The translations under genes and the position numbers were made by a program. Positions 1-9,629 of a stretch of DNA of 64,000 nucleotides are shown piece after piece (within the stretch, counting starts at the first letter, position 1; every line of letters begins with the position of its first letter). Under the pieces are notes generated by a model that had not been told where the DNA came from, ran no database searches, and worked only from the letters and a program-made list of their open reading frames with translations. Source of the DNA: an uncultured Marinoscillum sp. (GTDB lineage Bacteria > Bacteroidota > Bacteroidia > Cytophagales > MED-G16); contig CABZXU010000004.1 of the NCBI GenBank assembly GCA_902529805.1, positions 31,262-95,261 on the forward strand, written 5' to 3'.

Positions 1-3000
1 CCTGGATCAATTAATATAAGGTCTTCATCTAATACTTCTCCTTTTGATAAAGTTGTATAAAAGTTTTTAGTATTTCTGGTTATTTGAGCGGTTTCGAATG
101 AATTAAATAAAATATTAAAAGTGTCCTCATTAAAATTAATATATTTATATATTCCTTGGGCTGAATATTTATTTTTAGAAAATATATTTATAGTTGAATT
201 ATAAAAATGATGATATTCATTTAATGTGTCTAAAATTATTTCGGCATTTTTAAGCTGATCTATTTTTGAGTCTTCAAAAACTCTAACATATCCATCCTCT
301 GGTATTATGTATGAGTCTGCAACTTTAATATGAGGTATTCCAGCAATATTTAATTCCTTAGAATTTATATCATAAATAGCTTTTTCAGCTAAAAAACTTA
401 AGCTGTCTAATTCTTTTTTTGTAGAATAAAAAAAAGAATTAGATAAGTCGGTATCTTCATTTTTTTCCATAATAAATAGTTGATCTTGTAAGTCCCATGT
501 GGCTTCAGTGATTGATGTTTTTATTTGTGAATAGGGAAAAGAAAAGGCAGCATAGCCTTCATATTCTGGCTGGAAAAAAACTTCATTATTAGATAGATTA
601 AAATCTATATACAATTCATCCCCAGAAATTGCTGCTTTTTTATCGTCATCTATATATAATAAAAAACTTGAGAACTCCGATAAAAATAACACTTCTTTAA
701 AATCGAAAAAGTTAGATGCTATTTTTGAATTGAAAATTTCAAGTTCACCGGAAGCATATAAACCTGTCTTTTTAATTGATATATTGCCTTTCATCAAACC
801 CAAATCCTTATATGCCTTAATAGGATAATAGTTTTCATCATCAATCAAGTTTAAATACACCGAATCTTGGCCTTGATTAAAATAATAACCCATTTCCATA
901 TTAGTAATTTCCATATCAGGAAAAGGGCCAATATTATTATTATCAAAACCTTCTATTACAAAGCCTTTATCAATAAAAGCCTTTGCTGAATCGGGGAAAA
1001 GTCTAATTTTTTTATAATAAAGATTAGAAGTTAGATAATTTATATATCCTTTTCCTGATAATCCCCTGGAGTCCATTTGGATTGTATCAAAAACTGTAAT
1101 AGAATTATCATAAGCTGGCAGTCCTTTTTCATCTAACTTTTTTATAAACCCTAAAGATTTATCAGGCATTGTAATTAGTTTAGCGTTAAGAGGTTCAAAA
1201 ACATTTTTAGAATAAAACACCCCATCAAATTCAAACAATGGTAGTTGGGGTTTGTCTAAGCTATCAATTCTAAATTGATTAATTGTAAAATAAAATGTGC
1301 TGTCATACGCCTCACCATACTCTTCTGGAAGATCAAAATATACACCAGTGCCTTGATCAGATACAAAATAAGGGTAGTTTGGTAATTTTTTTCTTGCAGA
1401 TTTATTTTTTGGATGATTTATGAAAATAGAACCATCTATGCTGTACAAATAATTATACATGTCTGTTTCTTTTATTGTTTGATTATTTGTAATTAAAGTT
1501 GTATCTGTCGTTTCATAATTTTCATCCTGGAGTGTATTGGCTGCATTTTTAGATTTTATTCTTAACGTATCAATTTTATCTAACTTCAACAAAAATTTAT
1601 TATAGTCAAAAGACATATCAGCACCCTTAAAATCAAAGTTTCCAACAGATATATCTCCAACACATTTAATATCTAAGTTTTCTAATAACTTAATTGTTTT
1701 TTCTTTTGGATAAATTGTTATATTATTTTCTTCACTTAAAATTATATCGGTGACCCCATTTATTTTTAAAGCCTTACTTTTTAAATCAACCTCAATATTT
1801 TGTGATGAAGGAGATATAGAATTAAAATTTATTTGATCGTAATCTCTTTTATTAATTTGAGAATAATAAAAATGTTTTATCTTGTAATTCAATTTTATAA
1901 ACCCAACTAGAGGGTCGTATTGAATAAAACCATTTTGCCACAATTGAATTAAACCATTCTTAAAGGCAGAATCTTTCATTTTAAAATGGGCAGCAACATC
2001 ATTTAAATAAAATTCATTGAGCCTTTTAAGATTAGAATAATTAACAATTATTTTTAATATATTAATTCCGCTCATGCTTGTTAATTGTTGTACTCTTTGT
2101 CTAGAAAAATAATTTGAAGATTCAATTATTACGGGTCTTTGATTGGGTGCTGTTATGTTTTTCAACAAAAATTTGTCTGAACCCAAATCCCAATCTAACA
2201 TATCAGCATTAATTGAAATATCGAAAAAAGAAGAAAAGTATGATGCGTTTTTAAGAGATCCTTTAGATCTATATAAAATGAGTTTTTTTGATTTTAAATC
2301 ATATTTTAATCTGATTGATTCATGGTATAAGGAATCTTTGTCATGAAATAACGAAAACCTTGAATCATCTGAAAGAATTTCCTCAGAATCGATTAAGAAA
2401 TTATCCGACTCAAAATTTAATGAACCTCCGTTGGGTATTAGTATAACAATTTTTGATTTTTTACCAAGAGAAGATGCAGTTGAAAAGTTTTTTCCTTCTA
2501 AGCTAATTCCTGAAATAAGTTTAGTTGATTTATCAATTGGAATATTTATTTTATTAGAGTTAGAGCTAAAAGAAAAATGGTTTTTGTCCTTTTGTCTTTT
2601 TTTTCTTTGAGAGTTGTATTCAAAAATACCTTCAACTTTATTTGATAGGTCTGATATAAGAATTGAATTAGATGATGAAATAGAAACATTATTTTGGTCT
2701 AAATAGTATGAGCCTAACTCCAAAGAAATACTACCAATAAGATCTACTCTTAAATTTAAATCTAATTTTCCCCCATTTCCCTCAAAAGATTCTTCATTCA
2801 TTGAGTATTTTAAATTTGAGTTTTTAATCTTAAATGAATCATTTGTGGTTAAAATATGTAATTCGATGTTATTAAAATCTAAAATCAAATTTAACTCCTC
2901 GTTATTTTCTTCTTCATCACCAAAATAAAACGTATTTCTATCATCTTCCTCTGTTTTTTTAATACTAAAAAAAATCTGACCACCTGAATAAAATATTTTT

Positions 3001-3431
3001 TTTAATTTATTTTGAGTAAGGGTTTTTTCTTTTAAAATATTTGAGACATAATTTATCTCATCAAGAATTGATATTTTTTTTAACTTTGCCTGACTTTCAT
3101 GATACGTTATTATCTCTAAAAAATTTGATGCTAAAGTAACATCACTACCATACAGCAGAACAATATAATTTAAGAAGGAAAAATAAATAGAATTATCAAG
3201 ATTATTTTTGTTTTCAGTTATATTGTTTAATATTTCAATTAGTTTGTTTTTGTCATTTAATAATAGTTTTGTTTGCCAAATAGTTGAAATATCTCTTAAA
3301 AAGTTATTGTTAATATCATATGTCTCTACATCTGCTTTTATTTTAGAAACAAAGTTCTCTTTTGTAAATTTTTTATCTTGATAAACAGGATTAAAAAACG
3401 TTGATAAAAAAAACAAACTGCCTAAAAGCAT
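1..3431 (-). CDS. Very large secreted protein of unknown function (C-terminus beyond window)
   Basis: An open minus-strand frame runs from an ATG at 3431 to the window edge, giving about 1,143 residues with no stop seen, so the C-terminus is missing. A hydrophobic N-terminus (MLLGSLFFLSTFF) looks like a signal peptide. Residues of about 20-150 appear helical. The rest is rich in alternating polar/hydrophobic beta-strand-like segments with many Asn, Ser and Asp residues, and there is a GNGGKLDLN motif near residue 220. It begins 14 bases after tpiA ends and is probably cotranscribed with it. Large beta-rich proteins of this style are, from memory, common in Flavobacteriales, but I cannot name a characterised family. 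An extracytoplasmic location is inferred; function is unknown. Confidence 0.8.
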   Translation of the reverse strand, partial: MLLGSLFFLSTFFNPVYQDKKFTKENFVSKIKADVETYDINNNFLRDISTIWQTKLLLNDKNKLIEILNNITENKNNLDNSIYFSFLNYIVLLYGSDVTLASNFLEIITYHESQAKLKKISILDEINYVSNILKEKTLTQNKLKKIFYSGGQIFFSIKKTEEDDRNTFYFGDEEENNEELNLILDFNNIELHILTTNDSFKIKNSNLKYSMNEESFEGNGGKLDLNLRVDLIGSISLELGSYYLDQNNVSISSSNSILISDLSNKVEGIFEYNSQRKKRQKDKNHFSFSSNSNKINIPIDKSTKLISGISLEGKNFSTASSLGKKSKIVILIPNGGSLNFESDNFLIDSEEILSDDSRFSLFHDKDSLYHESIRLKYDLKSKKLILYRSKGSLKNASYFSSFFDISINADMLDWDLGSDKFLLKNITAPNQRPVIIESSNYFSRQRVQQLTSMSGINILKIIVNYSNLKRLNEFYLNDVAAHFKMKDSAFKNGLIQLWQNGFIQYDPLVGFIKLNYKIKHFYYSQINKRDYDQINFNSISPSSQNIEVDLKSKALKINGVTDIILSEENNITIYPKEKTIKLLENLDIKCVGDISVGNFDFKGADMSFDYNKFLLKLDKIDTLRIKSKNAANTLQDENYETTDTTLITNNQTIKETDMYNYLYSIDGSIFINHPKNKSARKKLPNYPYFVSDQGTGVYFDLPEEYGEAYDSTFYFTINQFRIDSLDKPQLPLFEFDGVFYSKNVFEPLNAKLITMPDKSLGFIKKLDEKGLPAYDNSITVFDTIQMDSRGLSGKGYINYLTSNLYYKKIRLFPDSAKAFIDKGFVIEGFDNNNIGPFPDMEITNMEMGYYFNQGQDSVYLNLIDDENYYPIKAYKDLGLMKGNISIKKTGLYASGELEIFNSKIASNFFDFKEVLFLSEFSSFLLYIDDDKKAAISGDELYIDFNLSNNEVFFQPEYEGYAAFSFPYSQIKTSITEATWDLQDQLFIMEKNEDTDLSNSFFYSTKKELDSLSFLAEKAIYDINSKELNIAGIPHIKVADSYIIPEDGYVRVFEDSKIDQLKNAEIILDTLNEYHHFYNSTINIFSKNKYSAQGIYKYINFNEDTFNILFNSFETAQITRNTKNFYTTLSKGEVLDEDLILIDP

Positions 3432-3445
3432 AAAAAATAAAATTA

Positions 3446-4207
3446 TTATTTTAATTCTTTAACAATACCTAAAAATTCATTTGAATTTAAGGAGGCTCCT
3501 CCAATTAAACCACCATTAACGTTAGGTAAATTAAATATGTCTTTTGCGTTGGATGCGTTTACACTCCCGCCATACAAGATGCTTATATTTTGAGAAATTA
3601 TTTTACCATATTTGTTGTTTATTTTTTTTCTAATGAATTTATGCATTTCTTCAATTTCTTTTAACTGAGGAACCTTTCCAGTTCCAATAGCCCATATAGG
3701 TTCATAGGCTACAATAACTTTAGAAATTTGATTTGAATTTAATCTAAAAAGAGATTTGTCAATTTGTGAGTCAACATAATCAAAATAAGACTTGTTTTCT
3801 CTTGCCTCTAACGTTTCGCCGCAACAAAATATTGGACACATTTTATTGCTAATTAGTTGAAAAATTTTTTTTTCTATTATTTCATCAGTCTCATAATAAT
3901 ACTCTCTTCTTTCGCTGTGACCAATTATAACATATTTTACTCCCATAGAATTTAGCATCTCACATGAGATTTCTCCCGTAAAAGCTCCCTTTTTATTTTC
4001 ATTACAATTTTGAGCTCCAACAAAAACGTTTTTTGTTTCATTTATTAACTTTTTTGCGGTTTCAATATATAAAAAAGGAACGCATAGTATTTTTTTACTT
4101 TCATTAATGTTATTGGCAATACCTTTGATAATATTTGATGTTAATTTTTTTACTTCCTCGGGTTGAAGGTTCATTTTCCAATTGGCTATAATAATATTTT
4201 TACTCAT
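3446..4207 (-). CDS. tpiA: Triosephosphate isomerase
   Basis: Interconverts dihydroxyacetone phosphate and glyceraldehyde 3-phosphate in glycolysis/gluconeogenesis (cytosol). At 253 aa it has the normal length. Visible motifs are ANWKMN near the N-terminus (substrate Lys), VIIGHSERR (catalytic His), AYEPIWAIGTGK (catalytic Glu and start of the flexible loop 6), and ILYGGSVN plus GLIGGASL (phosphate binding). It is followed 14 bases later by the large secreted-protein gene on the same strand. Divergent from the LamG lipoprotein gene with a 73-base spacer. Confidence 0.97.
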   Translation of the reverse strand: MSKNIIIANWKMNLQPEEVKKLTSNIIKGIANNINESKKILCVPFLYIETAKKLINETKNVFVGAQNCNENKKGAFTGEISCEMLNSMGVKYVIIGHSERREYYYETDEIIEKKIFQLISNKMCPIFCCGETLEARENKSYFDYVDSQIDKSLFRLNSNQISKVIVAYEPIWAIGTGKVPQLKEIEEMHKFIRKKINNKYGKIISQNISILYGGSVNASNAKDIFNLPNVNGGLIGGASLNSNEFLGIVKELK

Positions 4208-4280
4208 ATTTGTTTCATTGATGAAATTGATTATAAAAATAATTGATTAAAACAACTCTACCTAAATACAGTTTTAAATA

Positions 4281-5300
4281 ATGAGGAAAATATTTTTTTT
4301 TGTTCTATTTATTTTGATTGGTTGCGGTAATGAAGAAAATGAAAAATTAAAAAATACACTGTTCGAAGAACCAGACTTATATACTAGCCATAATCAAATA
4401 ATAACTTTGTATTCTAATAACCCATATGATATAATTGTAAATTACAATGCCCCATGTGGTTACAACAAATTAAAATTTGAATTTGATTTAGGAAATGTTC
4501 TTTTAATAACTACTCCATCTAAAAACTCTAAGTCTGGAAAAATAAAAATTCGTTTGAATTCAAAAAAAAGTGGAAAAGGTATTTTTAAAATTATACTAAC
4601 CGATAATTGTGATCAAAATACTGATCTTTCTTTTCAAATTTCTGTTCAAGAGTCTTTAGGGTATGATGGACTTTTAGCAAATTATGATTTTAGTAATAAT
4701 GCTGAAGATAAAAGTGGAAATGGAAATAATGCAGAAGTATATGGGGTTGTTCTTACTAAAGATAGGAACGGTAATGATAATGCAGCATATAAATTTGATG
4801 GTATTGATGATTATATTGTTATTTCTAAAGAGTTTTTCAATATTGGAAATGAAAATTATACAATATCTGGCTGGTTTTTTATTGATGAAATAAAAAAACA
4901 AAATCAAAATATTTTAAATATTATTCCTTCATTTGGTTTAAGCTTAGATTGGAATAAAATAGATAATCCGTTTGTTGTTTCGTTTAGTTTAAATAATAAT
5001 CCAGAAATAGAATCATGGAATATAGCATCTTCTATTGGAGTTTTAGGAAGTGTGGGAGAAAAAATATGGCATCATTTTTTACTTTCAAAAAACAAAAATA
5101 CATGGAGCCTTTATATTGATGGTGTTGGAAATTCATTTTATTTTAATTCAAACCCAATAGATAAATATTTTGGAGTTTCTTTAGGAAAGAAATCCAGTTT
5201 AGACTCTAACTCAAATTATTTTAAAGGAAAATTAGATGATTTTTATTTTTTTGATAGGTTATTAAATCGGGATGAAATAAAATATCTAATGGAAAATTAA
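4281..5300 (+). CDS. LamG/concanavalin-like domain lipoprotein
   Basis: A 339-aa protein with a lipoprotein signal (MRKIFFFVLFILIGC, lipobox LIGC), so probably membrane-anchored outside the cytoplasm. Residues of about 130-335 resemble a LamG (Laminin_G_3) jelly-roll: YDFSNNAEDKSGNGNNA, then FDGIDDYIVI, YTISGWFF, and the closing GKLDDFYFFDRLLNRDEI. Such domains in Bacteroidota often bind glycans or mediate adhesion. The N-terminal ~110 residues are not recognised. Its TAA stop overlaps the uvrA stop from the other strand in a shared TTAA (5297-5300). The ligand is unknown. Confidence 0.85.
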   Translation: MRKIFFFVLFILIGCGNEENEKLKNTLFEEPDLYTSHNQIITLYSNNPYDIIVNYNAPCGYNKLKFEFDLGNVLLITTPSKNSKSGKIKIRLNSKKSGKGIFKIILTDNCDQNTDLSFQISVQESLGYDGLLANYDFSNNAEDKSGNGNNAEVYGVVLTKDRNGNDNAAYKFDGIDDYIVISKEFFNIGNENYTISGWFFIDEIKKQNQNILNIIPSFGLSLDWNKIDNPFVVSFSLNNNPEIESWNIASSIGVLGSVGEKIWHHFLLSKNKNTWSLYIDGVGNSFYFNSNPIDKYFGVSLGKKSSLDSNSNYFKGKLDDFYFFDRLLNRDEIKYLMEN

Positions 5301-8053
5301 ATTACCTTATTTGTCAAATACATAGCTGTTAAATTTTTTTTCTTCTTTATTAAATCTTTAGGGGTCCCTTGAAAACAAATATTTCCTCCATTTTTTCCAC
5401 CTGATGGTCCTAGATCAATAATCCAATCACTATTTCTTATCACTTCTAAATTGTGTTCTATACAGATAATAGAATTTCCAGAATCAACCAGTTTATTAAT
5501 TGAAATTAATAACTTTTCAATATCATAATAATGAAGCCCTGTTGTTGGTTCGTCTAATATAAATAAAGAGTTTGTTTCTTTTTTAGATTTACTTAGGTCC
5601 AAAAAAGAAGCTAATTTTAATCTTTGAGCTTCGCCGCCACTTAAAGTGCTGGTTTGTTGCCCCAATTTTAAATATCCCAACCCTACTTCTTTAAGAGATT
5701 TTAGTTTTTTAATTATTTGATTGTTTTCTTCAAAGAAAAGAAAAGCCTCATCAACGGTTAAGTCAAGAACTTCAAAAATATTTTTATTATTATATTTTAT
5801 TGATAGGATAGATTTATTAAATCTTTTACCCTTACATTCCTCGCATTCTAAAATTATATCAGCCATAAATTGCATTTCTATTTTCTTTACACCATCACCT
5901 AAACATTCCGAGCATCTACCCCCCTCTACGTTGAAGGAAAAGTGTGCTGGTTTTAAATTTAACCTTTTTGCTTTCTTTTGATCTGAAAAAAGTTTTCTAA
6001 TTATATCGTAAGTTTTTGTATAAGTAACGGGGTTTGACCTAGAACTAATACCTAATGAGTTTTGAGTTACAATTTCTATGTTAGATATATAATTTAAATC
6101 TCCTTCTATAGAGTCACATTTTCCAATTCTATCTGGTTTTCTACCAAATCTTTTAGCTAAATTAGAATACAAGACATTATTTACCAAAGTAGATTTTCCA
6201 GATCCGCTAACACCAGTTACAACTACAAAAACTCCTAAGGGTATAGTTATGTTTAAATTTCTAAGATTGTTCTCTCTTGCATTTTTAATTATAATTTTTT
6301 TTGTAGTTTTCTTATAGTTTTTATTTAATTGAATATTTGTTTTTTTTATAAAACGCCCTGTTAGGCAAGATTCTGCTTTTAACACTTTTGGATTGCCTTG
6401 AAACATAATTTTTCCACCATTTATCCCTGCTTTTGGCCCGATATCAATTAAATAATCGCTAGACTTTATCATATCAGCATCATGTTCAACAACTAAAACA
6501 GAATTTCCTATATCTCTTAAATATTTAAGTATTCTAATTAACTTAAATGTGTCATCAGGATGAAGGCCTATAGTTGGCTCATCTAAAACATATAAAGAAC
6601 CAACTAAAGGACTGCCCAATGCAGTTGTTAATTTAATTCTTTGAAACTCACCTCCAGAAAGGGTGTTTGATCTTCTATTTAAAGTTAGGTAACCTAAACC
6701 AACCTGATTAACCAATTCTAATCTCAGGGTTAATTCTGAGATTATTCTAGATGAAACTTTTTTCTTTGTTTGGTTTAGTTTTATTTTTTTTAAAAAAAAC
6801 AAAAGATCTTCTATTGGGGATGTCAAAAGTTCTTGAATAGATTTGTTATTAATCTTTACATATGAAGCTTCTTTTCGAATTCCCGTTCCTAAACATTCAT
6901 TACAAGTAGTCTTACCTTTATATCTTGAGGCCATAACCCTATATTGAATTTTATGTTTTTTAGAACTTAAATAATCAAAAAACTTATTTATACCTTTAAA
7001 AGCTCCCTTGCCATTCCATAATATATCTATTTCTTTTTCTGAAAGCTTGTTGTATGGTTTATGTATAGAAAAATTAAAAATATTATTGTTTAAAATTAAA
7101 GGGTTTAGCCATCTACTCATTTTTTTTGTTCTCCATGGCGCTACAGCCCCACCATAAACTGAAATGTTTTCGTTAGGAATAATTAACCTTTTATCAATTC
7201 CTAGAGTATTTCCAAAACCTGAACAGTTTTTGCAAGCCCCAAATGGACTATTGCTATTAAAAAAATTTAATGATGGTTCATGAAACTTAAAGCCATCTTT
7301 TTCAAACAAGTTTGAAAAGGTTTTTTCTTTTCCATCTTCAATTTTTACAATAATTTTCCCCTTTCCTTCAAAAAACCCTTTTTTAACAACATCTCTAATT
7401 TTAAATTGAGTGCTTTCATCTAAAGGATTGGCTTTTCCCCTGTCTAATAAAACTGCTACTGTTTTTTTGGGAGGGGATTTGATTAAATCTTCAATATATT
7501 TGATTTTTGAATCTTCAAAAATTCTTGTAAAGCCTTTTTGTAGCAAAACATCTAATTGTCTTTTGTATAATGTTGTCTTTATTTCTTGATTGAAATAAAT
7601 AATATATTTTGAATTATGCTTTTGTTTAAGCAAAAAAGAAATAACATCTTTTTCTGATTCTCTTTTTACAACCTCTCCAGATTTTGGAGATATTGTTTCG
7701 CCAATTCTAGAAAATAATAATTTGAGGTAATCATACAACTCCGTAACAGAACCAACTGATGAGCGAGGATTTCTAGTGTTTCTTTTTTGATCAACTGCTA
7801 TAGATGGAGAGATCCCTGAAATAGAATCTACATTTGGTTTGTCAACTCTGTTTAAAAACTGTCTAGCATAAGAGCTTAAGCTTTCAACATATCGCCTTTG
7901 TCCTTCGGCAAAAATAGTATCGAATGCCAAAGATGTTTTGCCAGATCCAGAAATTCCCGTAATAACAACTAGTTTATTTCTGGGTATTTTTATATCAATG
8001 TTTTTTAAATTATTTACACGAGCATTTGTGATAACAATGTGCTTTTCCGTCAT
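5297..8053 (-). CDS. uvrA: Excinuclease ABC subunit A
   Basis: DNA damage sensor of nucleotide excision repair, working with UvrB. 918 aa, slightly short for the family. There are two ABC ATPase modules: Walker A GISGSGKTSLAFDT near residue 33 and GVSGSGKSTLV near 618, with signatures LSGGEFQRIKL and LSGGEAQRLKL. Zinc-binding CxxC pairs are visible (ACKNCSGFG, CNECLGTG, CSECLGDG, CEECKGKR). It is divergent from the sigma factor gene; a TAGTTTTG -7-like element lies about 65 bases upstream of the start. Confidence 0.98.
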   Translation of the reverse strand: MTEKHIVITNARVNNLKNIDIKIPRNKLVVITGISGSGKTSLAFDTIFAEGQRRYVESLSSYARQFLNRVDKPNVDSISGISPSIAVDQKRNTRNPRSSVGSVTELYDYLKLLFSRIGETISPKSGEVVKRESEKDVISFLLKQKHNSKYIIYFNQEIKTTLYKRQLDVLLQKGFTRIFEDSKIKYIEDLIKSPPKKTVAVLLDRGKANPLDESTQFKIRDVVKKGFFEGKGKIIVKIEDGKEKTFSNLFEKDGFKFHEPSLNFFNSNSPFGACKNCSGFGNTLGIDKRLIIPNENISVYGGAVAPWRTKKMSRWLNPLILNNNIFNFSIHKPYNKLSEKEIDILWNGKGAFKGINKFFDYLSSKKHKIQYRVMASRYKGKTTCNECLGTGIRKEASYVKINNKSIQELLTSPIEDLLFFLKKIKLNQTKKKVSSRIISELTLRLELVNQVGLGYLTLNRRSNTLSGGEFQRIKLTTALGSPLVGSLYVLDEPTIGLHPDDTFKLIRILKYLRDIGNSVLVVEHDADMIKSSDYLIDIGPKAGINGGKIMFQGNPKVLKAESCLTGRFIKKTNIQLNKNYKKTTKKIIIKNARENNLRNLNITIPLGVFVVVTGVSGSGKSTLVNNVLYSNLAKRFGRKPDRIGKCDSIEGDLNYISNIEIVTQNSLGISSRSNPVTYTKTYDIIRKLFSDQKKAKRLNLKPAHFSFNVEGGRCSECLGDGVKKIEMQFMADIILECEECKGKRFNKSILSIKYNNKNIFEVLDLTVDEAFLFFEENNQIIKKLKSLKEVGLGYLKLGQQTSTLSGGEAQRLKLASFLDLSKSKKETNSLFILDEPTTGLHYYDIEKLLISINKLVDSGNSIICIEHNLEVIRNSDWIIDLGPSGGKNGGNICFQGTPKDLIKKKKNLTAMYLTNKVI

Positions 8054-8117
8054 TATAATAAATTATTTAATTTTTTTTTTTACTAAGCATTTACTATGTT
8101 TGTCATCCCAAAAAAAA

Positions 8118-8125
8118 CAAAACTA
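8118..8125 (-). promoter_or_regulatory. Putative -7 promoter element for uvrA (TAGTTTTG)
   Basis: Matches the Bacteroidota -7 consensus TAnnTTTG on the minus strand, about 65 bases upstream of the uvrA ATG in the divergent spacer. No TTG was found at the usual 17-23 base distance, so support is partial. Confidence 0.35.
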
Positions 8126-8173
8126 TATACAATATGATTTAGACTTCTACGTTACCTGTAATATATAATACAT

Positions 8174-8755
8174 ATGACAAAAACAAAATTAAGTGATAGT
8201 AGTTTAATATCACTTTATAAAAAAGGCAACGAAGAAGCATTTTCTTTTTTGGTGAAAAAGTATTCGCCTAAGGTTTACTCTGCTGTTTATTTTATTGTAA
8301 AAGACAAATATCTTGCTGAAGATATTACACAAGAGGTATTTATTAAAATAATTAAAACAATAAAAAACAATAAATATAATGAAGAAGGTAAATTTAAGCC
8401 TTGGATGATGAGAATTGCTCATAATCTATCTATAGATCATTTTAGAAAAGAAAAAAAACACCCAAAAATCACATTAAATAATGGAAATGATATATTCAAT
8501 TCTTTAATGTTTTCTGAAAATAACGCAGAATCAAATCAAGAAAACAAAGAATCAAAAAAACTACTACAACAATTAATTAAAGGCTTACCTAAAAAACAAA
8601 AAGAAGTTCTTGTAATGCGACATTTTATGGAAATGAGCTTTCAAGAAATAGCTGAGTCAACCAATGTAAGTATTAATACCGCTTTAGGAAGAATGAGATA
8701 TGCGTTGATCAATTTAAGAAAAAAATTAAAAACAAAACCAATTGCCTATGATTAA
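8174..8755 (+). CDS. ECF-type RNA polymerase sigma-70 factor
   Basis: 193-aa sigma-70 family factor. Region 2 (residues of about 20-90) has the typical core: LVKKYSPKVYSAVYFIVKD, AEDITQEVFIKI, PWMMRIAHNLSIDHFRK. Region 4 (about 130-185) contains LPKKQKEVLVMRHFMEMSF followed by a helix-turn-helix (EIAESTNVSINTALGRM). There is no region 3 and no extra C-terminal domain. A small downstream gene overlaps its end by 8 bases and may encode a partner. As far as I recall, a sigma factor beside uvrA and nth is a recurring flavobacterial arrangement. The regulon cannot be read from the sequence. Confidence 0.93.
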   Translation: MTKTKLSDSSLISLYKKGNEEAFSFLVKKYSPKVYSAVYFIVKDKYLAEDITQEVFIKIIKTIKNNKYNEEGKFKPWMMRIAHNLSIDHFRKEKKHPKITLNNGNDIFNSLMFSENNAESNQENKESKKLLQQLIKGLPKKQKEVLVMRHFMEMSFQEIAESTNVSINTALGRMRYALINLRKKLKTKPIAYD

Positions 8756-8972
8756 AACCTCTACGAGTTCAGATATTGTAAAATATATCTATAACCAATT
8801 TAATAATAAAGAAAAAGTCGATTTTGAAAGTAAAATGTTGTTTGATTCTAATTTGTATAACTTAATAGAAGATTATTATTTTATCATCAAAAAGATTGAA
8901 AAGACTAACTTGAAACCAAATAAAAAGTTATTGGAAAACATTATGTGTTTTTCTAAATCATATAATCAATAA
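8748..8972 (+). CDS. Small protein translationally coupled to the sigma factor; possible regulator
   Basis: A 74-residue soluble, helical-looking protein (starts MIKTSTSSDIVKYIYNQF). I choose the ATG at 8748, because the longer frame would need a TTG at 8742. The start lies inside the last codons of the sigma gene, which implies coupled translation. There is no transmembrane segment or zinc motif, so it is not a classical transmembrane anti-sigma factor. A role in controlling the sigma factor is inferred only from position. Its TAA stop abuts the nth stop with no spacer. Confidence 0.75.
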   Translation: MIKTSTSSDIVKYIYNQFNNKEKVDFESKMLFDSNLYNLIEDYYFIIKKIEKTNLKPNKKLLENIMCFSKSYNQ

Positions 8973-9620
8973 TTAAGTAATTTTATTTTTCAACAATTCT
9001 TTTCTACCAACTTTCAATGTAATTATGTCTTTTTTTATATTCCAACCTCTGGCTGGAGAAAATTCACGAGCATAAAATATGATTTGCAGGTGAAGTTTAT
9101 TCCATAAATTTTTTGGAAAAAGCCTTTTTGCGTCGTGTTCTGTTTTTTTTACATTTTTTCCAGTAGAAAGGCCCCATCTATACATCATTCTGTGTATGTG
9201 TGTGTCAACAGGAAAAGCTGGGATTCCAAATGCTTGAGACATGACAACACTGGCGGTTTTGTGACCAACAGATGGTAACTCTTCCAGGCTTTTAAAGTCA
9301 TTCGGCACCTTACCGTTATGTTTTTTAATTATTATTTTAGAAAGCTCAAATATTCCCTTTGCTTTTATTGGAGACAATCCAACAGGTTTGATTATATTTC
9401 TAATTTCTGAAACATTAAGTTTGATCATTTTATAGGGGTTGTCTGCTTTACTAAACAATAATGGGGTTACCTTATTTACACCAACATCCGTGCTTTGAGC
9501 AGAAAGCAAAACAGCAATTAATAGTGTAAAATGATCTGAATGGTGTAATGGTGGGGTTACTTTAGGGTATAATTTCTCAAGTTTTTTGATTATAAATATT
9601 GTTTTTTCTTTTTTGTTCAC
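8973..9620 (-). CDS. nth: Endonuclease III-family DNA glycosylase/AP lyase lacking the iron-sulfur loop
   Basis: Base-excision repair enzyme for oxidised pyrimidines. 215 aa. It has the helix-hairpin-helix ELPSVGHKTASVV containing the catalytic Lys, and the catalytic Asp region PVDTHIHRMMYRWGL. The protein contains no cysteine at all: the C-terminal segment where family members usually carry a C-x6-C-x2-C-x5-C [4Fe-4S] loop reads AREFSPARGWNIKKD and then ends. The active-site residues are intact, so it is probably functional without a cluster. Convergent with the sigma-partner gene. Confidence 0.94.
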   Translation of the reverse strand: MNKKEKTIFIIKKLEKLYPKVTPPLHHSDHFTLLIAVLLSAQSTDVGVNKVTPLLFSKADNPYKMIKLNVSEIRNIIKPVGLSPIKAKGIFELSKIIIKKHNGKVPNDFKSLEELPSVGHKTASVVMSQAFGIPAFPVDTHIHRMMYRWGLSTGKNVKKTEHDAKRLFPKNLWNKLHLQIIFYAREFSPARGWNIKKDIITLKVGRKELLKNKIT

Positions 9621-9629
9621 TTAATTATA

